Positions 16,736 through 22,934 of a DNA stretch of 38,315 bases are shown here, piece by piece; position 1 is the first letter of the stretch, and each line of letters begins with the position of its first letter. Where the stretch lies: positions 1-38,315 of IMG/VR virus record IMGVR_UViG_3300021197_001887; one strand, given 5' to 3'. The DNA comes from a virus. A model generated the notes under the pieces. That model worked only from the letters and a program-made list of their open reading frames with translations, was not told the DNA's origin and did no database searches. Both the position numbers and the translations under genes were made by a program.

Positions 16736-17980
16736 GTGTCTAAAATCTATAAAAAGAAAAATAAAGAATCTAGCAAACTTTTGTTTGAAAAAAGACAAAT
16801 TTATCGTTATGATATGAATGTGCAAAATCAGAAACACATAGTAGACTTCTTTCGCGCCGAAAAAATCCTTTACGGCCGGATTAGTCCAGATTTTCAACCT
16901 ATTGCAGTTAAGCCGGCCCGATTGGTAACAATGCCGGGCCCTGAACCACGGCAAATTATCATGATGGCCGACTTTGTCGCCGATATGTACAAGCGTTTGT
17001 CTGGTGTATTCCAGAAGTCCATAATCTCCGGCCAAATCTCCAAAAATGAACCTTATCTTAGCAACCTAGTGGCGTATAAAGGGTACGAAGATCCTATGCT
17101 AAAGTATGAAAATTATCGGCTTATATATTATAAGGCAATTGCTCAAAGGTTCAGACAGCACAATATCAAAGTAAGAGACTTTGACCACTTCATGGAAAAT
17201 CTCTTCAAGGTCGTAGGGAACGCGTTTTCCGATCAGCCACTAACTTATTGCGGGTTTATAAAGAGCACACAGTGCTCAACTATGATGACGGGTCTAGCTA
17301 TTGAAATAGCAGATTTGAAATATCAAGATGATAGCACCAAGATTTCTCAATTTGTTCAAAGCAAAAACTGGGATTTCTATGTTAATGCTTGCAATGCGTT
17401 TGGTTTTATGGTAGATTTGAATGTACCTTGGAGAATTGTGGCCGATCTACAAAGCACAGCAATGAAAGAAGCCGCTGCCCGTTACGGTAATTCTTATTTT
17501 CTGGGGGACGGGTTTAATACGGCTATTGGGCAGTACTTACCTGTTTTCATTAGCGAGATGCATCGCCTTTATCAAGTGGTGAAATTAAATTCGTTCATCG
17601 AACACGTTCAGTGTTCAGACGGCACGACTAAGCCCAAAAAAATAATCCCAGAGACATATAGATACGGCGATCTAAAAATTAAATACGGGGGGAGATATTT
17701 CCTTAAATATTATTTGCAGATTCGCCTCAAAGAAGAGAGGCCAGATATGCCAACTGAACAAAATAAACAAATGGTAAAAGCATACCTAGACACGACAGTG
17801 TCGTCAAGGCCACTAGAGCAGATAGCACGCAGTTTTGAAAGTATTATTAATAAAACATTTGACAAAACCGGCTCAGCGAGTTATCTTATTAAGAGCGAAC
17901 AAGCACAAAGGGAAAAATCCTTTGACCGCGGCGAAACTAATACCATAGAGGTTACTACAGGTGATTTTTCAAGCTATTGA
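16736..17980 (+). CDS. Conserved unknown protein upstream of polymerase
   Basis: This 414-residue protein starts at GTG 16736, three bases after the previous stop, with a strong GGGAGGAG Shine-Dalgarno at 16721-16728. It opens with a very basic stretch (SKIYKKKNKESSKLLFEKR) and is rich in Tyr, Phe, Lys and Gln without a motif I can name. Its last 20 bases overlap the GTG start of the family A polymerase gene, so the two are likely translated together. It could be the last virion gene of the structural block or a polymerase-associated factor. No catalytic signature or membrane segment is visible. Confidence 0.7.
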   Translation: MSKIYKKKNKESSKLLFEKRQIYRYDMNVQNQKHIVDFFRAEKILYGRISPDFQPIAVKPARLVTMPGPEPRQIIMMADFVADMYKRLSGVFQKSIISGQISKNEPYLSNLVAYKGYEDPMLKYENYRLIYYKAIAQRFRQHNIKVRDFDHFMENLFKVVGNAFSDQPLTYCGFIKSTQCSTMMTGLAIEIADLKYQDDSTKISQFVQSKNWDFYVNACNAFGFMVDLNVPWRIVADLQSTAMKEAAARYGNSYFLGDGFNTAIGQYLPVFISEMHRLYQVVKLNSFIEHVQCSDGTTKPKKIIPETYRYGDLKIKYGGRYFLKYYLQIRLKEERPDMPTEQNKQMVKAYLDTTVSSRPLEQIARSFESIINKTFDKTGSASYLIKSEQAQREKSFDRGETNTIEVTTGDFSSY

Positions 17981-19133
17981 CGATAAGAGCGAATGCATTG
18001 GTGTGTATGCCGATGGCCACCTATACTTTGAAAATTTTCCGACCGATCTCACTCGAACGTGGAAATATACAGGCTCGTTATCGGAAAAGAATGTGGAGTA
18101 CGCTTGGTTAATGGCCAATGGTCGTACTTTGTTGGACTGTTGCCCCGAGGACATGTCAGCTGAATTCACGGCAGTTCAGAAGAAGATGGCCGCATATATG
18201 AACTCTTTCAGGATCGCCAAGGTTAACTTAAATGACCACTGTGTATTTGATCTGGTGCCGCATGATTTTCTAACTCAATTTTGCGATCTTAAGAACAAGA
18301 TCACCGAGCATGTCTTTGAAACTTTCAAACGCCCACCAAACTATCAGCACCTGTCTGAGACACACCAGTTACTTCATCGTATCAAATATCAAAAGCTCAA
18401 TTTATCTATCGAGCAATGCCGGCACCTGATGCATTCATCGAATACACGTAAAAAGGTGCAAGAGATGATAAAGAACTACCATTATATTGACTACAACCTT
18501 TTCGGAACCATCACGGGGCGCCTGACTACGCACCGCAATTCCTTCCCGGTTCTAACAATGCGTAGAGAACTGAGAGAAATCTTGCGACCACATAACGATC
18601 TATTCATCAGTCTCGATTATAATGGCGCAGAAATTCGTACCCTATTAGAATTAAGTGAACAGCCGCAACCCCAAGAAGATATCCACGCGTGGAATGCGCG
18701 CCACCTCTTTGAACAAGACATCACTCGCGAAGAATGTAAAGTTAGATTCTTTGCATGGCTATACGATCCAGCCTCAGACGACATTAATACAGAACACTAT
18801 AATAGAGAGAAAATACTTGACAAGTGGTACAGGAACGGGTATATTCATACTCCATACGGCAGAGAAATACATGTCGAAGAAAGGAAAGCGTTGAATTATC
18901 TAATCCAAAGTACTACGGCTGATCGCGTGTTATCTAAGGCTGTAATTGTTGATCGACTGTTAAAAGACCGCCCCTCGTTTATATCTCACATCGTGCATGA
19001 CGAGATAGTCATTGACTATCACGACGAAGATCGAGATTTGATTCCCCACATCCAAGAAGCGTTTGCGGATGGATATTTAGTTAACCTTAAAGGTGGTAAA
19101 GATTATTACAATCTTACAGAGTTGGATGTATGA
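17961..19133 (+). CDS. Compact family A DNA polymerase (Pol I-type palm/fingers)
   Basis: All three family A motifs are present in this 390-residue protein. Motif A is SLDYNGAEIR with catalytic D219 and E224. Motif B is R256-X3-K260-X3-F264-X3-Y268, matching the E. coli Pol I R754/K758/F762/Y766 spacing, but Asp follows Tyr where Gly is usual. Motif C is VHDE with H346, D347 and E348. The template-contact GRLTT (about 186-190) and an IQSTTAD helix (about 325-331) are also present. The N-terminal 130 residues are too short for a proofreading exonuclease and show no DxE motif. The start is GTG 17961 with GAGG at 17948-17951, overlapping the upstream gene. It may act in repair, primer replacement or replication next to the DnaE enzyme at 33096. 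Confidence 0.85.
   Translation: MIFQAIDDKSECIGVYADGHLYFENFPTDLTRTWKYTGSLSEKNVEYAWLMANGRTLLDCCPEDMSAEFTAVQKKMAAYMNSFRIAKVNLNDHCVFDLVPHDFLTQFCDLKNKITEHVFETFKRPPNYQHLSETHQLLHRIKYQKLNLSIEQCRHLMHSSNTRKKVQEMIKNYHYIDYNLFGTITGRLTTHRNSFPVLTMRRELREILRPHNDLFISLDYNGAEIRTLLELSEQPQPQEDIHAWNARHLFEQDITREECKVRFFAWLYDPASDDINTEHYNREKILDKWYRNGYIHTPYGREIHVEERKALNYLIQSTTADRVLSKAVIVDRLLKDRPSFISHIVHDEIVIDYHDEDRDLIPHIQEAFADGYLVNLKGGKDYYNLTELDV
18817..18845 (+). promoter_or_regulatory. Candidate internal sigma70 promoter
   Basis: TTGACA (18817-18822), a 17-base spacer, then TATATT (18840-18845) lie inside the polymerase gene about 290 bases before the tubulin-like gene. It has the same -10 as the promoter at 37867. 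Its place within a coding region makes chance possible. Confidence 0.35.
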
Positions 19134-19996
19134 TCTCTATTGTTGGTCTGGGCAACGCTGCTAGCGCCGTCGCCCAGAAGTTTAAAGATATTGGGCAATA
19201 CAATGTCTACGAGATGAATAACAGCGTATCACGTACGTCTAAGTATAAGTTCAAGCTGAAGACTTACGAAACACCAGAAGAGTACGAAAACAATATACCT
19301 GATGTGTCAAAGTTTTTTAAAGATAGCGACACCCATATACAATTTTTTGTTACCGGTGGCTCATTTAGTTCCAATTACACGCTCGGGATCCTACAACAGC
19401 TACAGGGCAAGAAAGTAGATCTTATCTACATCAAGCCCGACACAGAGTTGCTAACAGGGTATCCTGTTTTAATTGAAAATATGACATTCGGAGTATTACA
19501 AGAATATGCACGATCTGGTTTATTAAGCTCTGTTACGCTTATTTCTAATTTAAACATAGAGACGTGCATGGGCGATTTGCCGATTAAGACGTATTATAAT
19601 TCTCTGAATCAGTTTATTTTTTCCACAATTCATCACGTAAACTATTTTACACACACGGAGCCAGAAATTGGCCAAGTGTCTAAGCCTGCGCAATTAAACA
19701 GGATTCGGAGTATCGCGGGCTTAAATGTAAAAAATCTTGAAGAAATGTGGCTTTTTGACCTTGACACACCGAGAGAACTGTGCTATTATTTAGCTATAAA
19801 CAGTGAGAGATTAGAAACAGAGGGAGGATTACATAAGCGGCTTGTTGATATGTTGAAGGATAAACCCCGAAATGCATTTCGCAAGATATCTTATGCAATC
19901 TATGAGACGCCCTATAATGACTTTGGGTTCTGCGTTGCCCACACTAACGTAGTACAAAACAACCAAAAGACTCTTGACAAGCTTGATCAAGAGTGA
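19130..19996 (+). CDS. Possible divergent tubulin/FtsZ-like protein
   Basis: This 288-residue protein shows the order of elements expected of the tubulin/FtsZ GTPase fold: an N-terminal strand and Gly loop (ISIVGLGNAAS, compare FtsZ GGGGNNA), a second strand (YNVYEMN), then FVTGGSFSSNYTLGIL where the tubulin T4 signature GGGTGSG would be, then LIYIKPDTELLTG, LLSSVTLISN and a helix with a central Asn (YYNSLNQFIFSTIHHVNYF) that would match FtsZ helix H7. The T4 loop is degenerate (GGSFSS), so GTP binding may be altered. A Rossmann-type NAD-binding protein is the main alternative because of the GLGNAAS loop. Its ATG overlaps the polymerase stop (ATGA). No tail resembling PhuZ is evident. Confidence 0.4.
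   Translation: MISIVGLGNAASAVAQKFKDIGQYNVYEMNNSVSRTSKYKFKLKTYETPEEYENNIPDVSKFFKDSDTHIQFFVTGGSFSSNYTLGILQQLQGKKVDLIYIKPDTELLTGYPVLIENMTFGVLQEYARSGLLSSVTLISNLNIETCMGDLPIKTYYNSLNQFIFSTIHHVNYFTHTEPEIGQVSKPAQLNRIRSIAGLNVKNLEEMWLFDLDTPRELCYYLAINSERLETEGGLHKRLVDMLKDKPRNAFRKISYAIYETPYNDFGFCVAHTNVVQNNQKTLDKLDQE
19970..19994 (+). repeat. Inverted repeat inside the SSB promoter
   Basis: Arms ACTCTTGA (19970-19977) and TCAAGAGT (19987-19994) are perfect inverted repeats around CAAGCTTGA. The element covers the -35 hexamer and most of the spacer, so it could be an operator. The core GACAAGCTT recurs in the palindrome downstream of the promoter at 21419. Confidence 0.5.
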
Positions 19997-20002
19997 TACA
20001 AT
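19974..20002 (+). promoter_or_regulatory. sigma70-type promoter for the SSB gene
   Basis: TTGACA (19974-19979), 17 bases, then TACAAT (19997-20002), about 50 bases before the ssDNA-binding protein start. The near-consensus hexamers and correct spacing make this a strong candidate; it starts inside the end of the preceding gene. Confidence 0.8.
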
Positions 20003-20004
20003 AG

Positions 20005-20025
20005 ATATCAAGGAACGCTTGATAT
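20005..20025 (+). promoter_or_regulatory. Stem-loop/palindrome at the start of the SSB transcript
   Basis: Perfect 8-base arms ATATCAAG (20005-20012) and CTTGATAT (20018-20025) flank the loop GAACG. It begins 3 bases after the -10 box, so it straddles the expected transcription start. It may be a DNA operator or, in the leader RNA, part of a translational control site of the sort known for T4 gene 32. Confidence 0.5.
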
Positions 20026-20055
20026 ACTTTAATAACCATTAAAAAGGAGAAAAAA

Positions 20056-20826
20056 ATGGGAATTGATATGGAACTAATGCGACGTAAGCTCGCAACCCTT
20101 CGCGGAGAAGGAACTAAAGATTCGACCTCGGTTTGGTTTAAGCCAGATGAGGGAGATACTGACATTCGGATCGTACCGACAAATGACGGTGATCCACTTA
20201 AGGAAATGTTCTTCCACTATAATGTGGGTGATCATAAGGGCGGCATTATGTGTCCGAAGCGAAACTTCGGCGATGAATGTCCAATTTGCGAATTCGCTTC
20301 CAAGCTATGGCGCGAGGGAGTTGATAACCACGACGAGGAGAGTAAGAAGCTTGCAAAGAGCCTCTTTGTACGCACACGCTACTTCTCGCCAGTTGTGGTT
20401 AGAGGTCGAGAAGACGAAGGAGTGAAGGTGTATGGCTACGGCAAGCAAGCCTACGAACTTCTTCTCGGGTACATTCTCGATCCAGAATATGGAGATGTAA
20501 CTGATTCCATTGAGGGAACGGATATCACCCTAACTTACACTAAGCCGAACAAGCCTGGTGCATACCCACAGACGAGCCTCAAGATGCGTCGAAACACATC
20601 CACCTTGCTAGAGGATACGGAAGCCATCCCCGCCCTCCTCGATGGTCTTCCGGATTTTGACGGTCTCTTTGATCGCCTCACTCCACAGCAAGTCGATGCC
20701 ATCTTGGATGAACAACTTTCTGGCGATAAATCGGCAGAAGGGCGTTCATCTACAACAGCCAAATACGGTCCTGCCAACGGTAAGAGCAGTGTTGACCGAG
20801 CATTTGATGAATTGATGTCCGGCTAA
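20056..20826 (+). CDS. Single-stranded DNA-binding protein (gp32-like)
   Basis: This 256-residue protein coats ssDNA during replication and recombination. The zinc-binding core is recognisable: H54 (FFHYNVG) followed by C66, C75 and C78 (CPKRNFGDECPIC), very near the T4 gp32 His-X12-Cys-X9-Cys-X2-Cys spacing. The N-terminal basic segment (MRRKLATLRGEG) fits the self-association region of gp32, and the C-terminal 50 residues include an acidic/Ser-Gly linker ending DRAFDELMSG, as in other phage gp32 proteins. T4 gp32 is 301 residues. An AAAAAGGAG Shine-Dalgarno precedes the ATG. It has its own promoter with palindromes, suggesting regulated high expression. Confidence 0.88.
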   Translation: MGIDMELMRRKLATLRGEGTKDSTSVWFKPDEGDTDIRIVPTNDGDPLKEMFFHYNVGDHKGGIMCPKRNFGDECPICEFASKLWREGVDNHDEESKKLAKSLFVRTRYFSPVVVRGREDEGVKVYGYGKQAYELLLGYILDPEYGDVTDSIEGTDITLTYTKPNKPGAYPQTSLKMRRNTSTLLEDTEAIPALLDGLPDFDGLFDRLTPQQVDAILDEQLSGDKSAEGRSSTTAKYGPANGKSSVDRAFDELMSG

Positions 20827-20850
20827 AGTAAATAGGCACGTCTGGTACCG

Positions 20851-20886
20851 ATGGCAGAGCGGGACAAAAATACTCTGCCATTTTTT
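20851..20886 (+). terminator. Terminator-like hairpin, family copy 1
   Basis: A 9-base stem (ATGGCAGAG 20851-20859; CTCTGCCAT 20873-20881) is followed by T6 (20881-20886). It shares the GGCAGA...TCTGCC stem core with the hairpins at 21197, 21367 and 22665. It lies between the SSB gene and the next ORF, only 20 bases before that ORF's ATG. Confidence 0.8.
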
Positions 20887-20906
20887 AACATGAAGGAGAA
20901 AATGAT

Positions 20907-21194
20907 ATGTTAGAATCATTGAAGTCGCTGTGGGCCAAATGGAAGGTTCAAGTAAGTTTTGTTGGAGGTGTCCTTGTGGTCGCTACAGCATACGGAACCT
21001 GCTCATATGACCCGCAGATTGTGTCGGAGGCCGAAGTAGCCCCTGTCACTGAGACTACAACTGGTACGACCGTTGAAGTTTCCGCTACTACTACGAGCGG
21101 CACTGAAAATGGAACTACGGAAGGTGGCGAAAATGAAACCACCGATAACACTAATAGTGTTGAGACCGAAGAGACCACCACTACAAACGAGTAG
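20907..21194 (+). CDS. Small single-pass membrane protein with Thr/Glu-rich tail
   Basis: This 95-residue protein has an amphipathic basic N-terminus (SLKSLWAKWK), one hydrophobic segment (about residues 14-31) and then a low-complexity tail of Thr, Glu, Gly and Asn. Cys32 directly follows the segment, but TYGTC is not a normal lipobox, so a plain membrane anchor is more likely than a lipoprotein. The acidic Thr-rich tail would lie outside the cytoplasm if the positive-inside rule holds. The Shine-Dalgarno AAGGAG lies about 10 bases before the ATG. The stop is TAG immediately followed by TAA. The function is unknown; it could modify the host envelope, take part in lysis or exclude other phages. 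Confidence 0.7.
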   Translation: MLESLKSLWAKWKVQVSFVGGVLVVATAYGTCSYDPQIVSEAEVAPVTETTTGTTVEVSATTTSGTENGTTEGGENETTDNTNSVETEETTTTNE

Positions 21195-21196
21195 TA

Positions 21197-21236
21197 AAAA
21201 AGCCGCTGGCAGACCGGTCTAAAGTCTGCCGCTTTT
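21197..21236 (+). terminator. Terminator-like hairpin, family copy 2
   Basis: The stem GGCAGAC (21208-21214) / GTCTGCC (21224-21230) is extended by AAAAGC/GCTTTT across a CGCT bulge, ending in T4 (21233-21236). The sequence AAGCCGCTGGCAGACCGGT is identical in copies 3 and 4. It sits 16 bases before the lipoprotein ATG. Confidence 0.7.
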
Positions 21237-21252
21237 AAGGAGACAAAGCACA

Positions 21253-21363
21253 ATGAGACTAGTTCTACCAGTCCTTGCTGTGACCCTATTGATGGGTTGC
21301 GGGGATAAGGATGAAGACACGGCGGGAGATACCGCTGCCTCTGCTGATACTGCAGTGGAGTAA
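21253..21363 (+). CDS. 36-residue lipoprotein
   Basis: This small ORF encodes MRLVLPVLAVTLLMGC followed by GDKDEDTAGDTAASADTAVE. Arg2, a hydrophobic core and the lipobox L13-M14-G15-C16 make a clear type II signal peptide. The mature product would be a 21-residue acidic lipopeptide. An AAGGAG Shine-Dalgarno lies at 21237-21242. It is framed by hairpin copies 2 and 3. Tiny phage lipoproteins include Rz1 spanins and T5 Llp-type exclusion proteins, but Rz1 is Pro-rich and this one is not, so no function is assigned. The composition (Asp/Thr/Ala repeats after Cys) resembles lipoproteins of deltaproteobacterial groups. Confidence 0.75.
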   Translation: MRLVLPVLAVTLLMGCGDKDEDTAGDTAASADTAVE

Positions 21364-21366
21364 CAA

Positions 21367-21407
21367 AAAGCCGCTGGCAGACCGGTAAAAAGTCTGCCGC
21401 ATTTTTT
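21367..21407 (+). terminator. Terminator-like hairpin, family copy 3
   Basis: The stem GGCAGAC (21376-21382) / GTCTGCC (21392-21398) is followed by GCA and T6 (21402-21407). It is identical over about 40 bases to copy 4. The ParB-like gene's own promoter starts 12 bases after it, so here it could act as a true terminator. Confidence 0.8.
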
Positions 21408-21418
21408 AAAGAAAGTCC

Positions 21419-21446
21419 TTGACATTTATAGCCAAGGTGATATAAT
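21419..21446 (+). promoter_or_regulatory. sigma70-type promoter for the ParB-like/UvsX block
   Basis: TTGACA (21419-21424), 16 bases, then TATAAT (21441-21446): both hexamers are perfect consensus. The preceding AAAGAAAGTCCTTGAC matches AAAGAAAGTACTTGAC at the 24640 promoter, suggesting a shared upstream element. The next promoter I can see is at 24640, so this one may drive the ParB-like, histone-like, UvsX and cytochrome genes. Confidence 0.88.
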
Positions 21447-21452
21447 AAGAAT

Positions 21453-21522
21453 ATCTCAAGACAAGCTTTTGAGATTTTAACCCCCGCGGGCTTGCCCCGC
21501 AACAACCCCGGCAGAACGCCGG
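21453..21522 (+). promoter_or_regulatory. Structured leader with three consecutive hairpins
   Basis: From the expected transcription start there are three stems: ATCTCAA/TTGAGAT (21453-21475), GCGGG/CCCGC (21486-21500) and CCGGC/GCCGG (21508-21522), then the purine-rich GGAAAGAGAGAAGAAG before ATG 21537. The first stem encloses GACAAGCTT, also found in the palindrome at 19970. The leader could stabilise or control translation of the mRNA. Confidence 0.55.
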
Positions 21523-21536
21523 AAAGAGAGAAGAAG

Positions 21537-22655
21537 ATGAACAGAATACAATTCATCTTAGAAACAACCAAAGATCCCCTCTGGGAATCTAACAACGTAA
21601 GGACCATTTCGGTGGACTTTATCGAAGGTAGCGAGCAATCACTATCGCAAGTGCGACAAGGAGGAATTGACAACTCCCACCTTTCGGAATTGCAAGATAG
21701 TATTATCTTGCGAGGCCAAGAAGTCCCAATTACGATTGAGGACACAGGAGAAACTAATGAACTGGGTCAAACAGTTTATAAGTTGATCGATGGAGGCCAC
21801 CGCTTCTTAGCAATTACAAAATTGCGAAAGAAGAATAAGCACGACTTGCGATGGTCGGTTATCCGAGCGTATGTAACTCAATTTCAAGATGATTTTGAGA
21901 GAGTGCAATATCAACACAAGGCCAATGATCACTCATTGCCAGCCAAGAGCAACTCAAATGATGATGCTGTTCTGTGGTTGAGTGACCTTGTACACTCCGG
22001 CTTTACAGGAGCACCGCCAAATTTAGTGGCGTTGCTTGATAGCACAGCCCGAAACAAAACAGATCCTGACGCCTATGAGCAGGATCTAAGAGAGGCGTTG
22101 TCATTCCAGTTCCCAGATATGGGATCTCGACGACGTAACAACATCGTTCGGGGTTTTATGAAAAAGATCCCGGGCAAGTTTAAAACATGGGACGGTGAGC
22201 GTGTAAGAGCGTCATTGCTGCGTCATGTTATGAACACTGAGGGGACGACACTTCCTGAGAAGTATACGTTCGCTCTGGTTCGCGAAGTGAACCACGTGTT
22301 TCACAATGCCGCAGGTAACTGCCTGTCGGCTACCTCAAACAACAAGGACAAGGATCGTGACATTGTTGCGATTGTTTGGACTAACAAGACAAGCGGCCGC
22401 AAGTCTAGCGATATTGATAACGATCGTGTTGAAACGATTCGTAAAATCAACGAGCTTAATTCGCACAACCGTCTTGGTCGAGGTAAGAAGCTTGTTAATC
22501 GAGTGTTTATTGCTCCACAAAAACTGGACGATAACGAAGAGATTGGCTTCTACGAGGTCCCAATGACCGGAAACAACAAGTTCAGCTTGTCTATGTCGAC
22601 ACGTGGTTGGGATACCACGCGCTCTGTAGGCAAACAAGAACTAGCTGCTAAGTAA
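21537..22655 (+). CDS. ParB/Sulfiredoxin-domain protein
   Basis: This 372-residue protein has an N-terminal ParB-type domain: 'ISVDFIEGSE...QVRQGGIDNSHLSELQDSIILRGQEVPITIED' and then 'YKLIDGGHRFLAITKL', where GGHR corresponds to the conserved GERR/GGHR motif of ParB/Srx domains. These can bind or cut DNA and bind CTP or ATP. The C-terminal 220 residues are not recognised. I chose ATG 21537 over the upstream TTG 21492 because a purine-rich Shine-Dalgarno (GGAAAGAGAG) precedes it and the upstream stretch is occupied by hairpins. Its place before UvsX suggests a role in DNA metabolism; partitioning is unlikely because no ParA gene is nearby. Confidence 0.7.
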   Translation: MNRIQFILETTKDPLWESNNVRTISVDFIEGSEQSLSQVRQGGIDNSHLSELQDSIILRGQEVPITIEDTGETNELGQTVYKLIDGGHRFLAITKLRKKNKHDLRWSVIRAYVTQFQDDFERVQYQHKANDHSLPAKSNSNDDAVLWLSDLVHSGFTGAPPNLVALLDSTARNKTDPDAYEQDLREALSFQFPDMGSRRRNNIVRGFMKKIPGKFKTWDGERVRASLLRHVMNTEGTTLPEKYTFALVREVNHVFHNAAGNCLSATSNNKDKDRDIVAIVWTNKTSGRKSSDIDNDRVETIRKINELNSHNRLGRGKKLVNRVFIAPQKLDDNEEIGFYEVPMTGNNKFSLSMSTRGWDTTRSVGKQELAAK

Positions 22656-22664
22656 TAACTTTGC

Positions 22665-22706
22665 ATAAGCCGCTGGCAGACCGGTAAAAAGTCTGCCGCA
22701 TTTTTT
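22665..22706 (+). terminator. Terminator-like hairpin, family copy 4
   Basis: The stem GGCAGAC (22675-22681) / GTCTGCC (22691-22697) is followed by GCA and T6 (22701-22706). It is an almost exact duplicate of copy 3, 1.3 kb away. The next ATG is 20 bases downstream and no promoter lies between, so the downstream genes need readthrough or RNA processing here. Confidence 0.8.
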
Positions 22707-22725
22707 AAATTACAAGGAAAAAACA

Positions 22726-22914
22726 ATGCAAGAAGAAGTAAACATGCTTGAGAATATGATCGCTACTCTAATGGAGGCGCGCGCCGACTATAACAAGTTT
22801 TATAATGATGATAATAGTGCAGCAGGAACCCGTATTCGCAAGGTTATGCAAGAGGTTAAAACTTCCGCACAAGCTATGCGCCTACACATTCAAGAAACCA
22901 AGAACAACAGATAA
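22726..22914 (+). CDS. Hc1 histone-like small protein
   Basis: This 62-residue protein has the pattern 'LMEARADYNKFYNDDNSAAGTRIRKVMQEVKTSAQAMRLHIQETKN', which matches the N-terminal helical domain of bacterial histone H1/Hc1-like proteins (KFY...N..AAGTR.RK.MQE.K..AQ..R..IQE.KN). It lacks the Lys/Ala-rich DNA-binding tail of chlamydial Hc1, so it is the core domain alone, as in short homologues of Bacteroidota and Planctomycetes. It may compact DNA or bind RNA. It lies just ahead of the UvsX gene. An ACAAGGAAAAAA Shine-Dalgarno precedes the ATG. An in-frame ATG six codons later is an alternative start. Confidence 0.65.
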   Translation: MQEEVNMLENMIATLMEARADYNKFYNDDNSAAGTRIRKVMQEVKTSAQAMRLHIQETKNNR

Positions 22915-22934
22915 ACAATATCAGAGGGGAGCCC

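Noticed and set aside
21492-21536. Longer ParB-like protein starting at TTG 21492
   Set aside because: The region is filled by hairpins and Pro/Arg codons, and ATG 21537 has a far better ribosome binding site.
20948-21745. Long minus-strand reading frame of about 265 codons
   Set aside because: It runs antisense across the membrane protein, lipoprotein, three hairpins and the start of the ParB-like gene, with low-complexity Val/Ser translation; the + strand genes have Shine-Dalgarno sites and promoters.
20851-22706. CRISPR-like repeated palindromes
   Set aside because: Only four copies at irregular distances of 170-1,300 bases with genes between them; they end in T tracts and behave like terminators.
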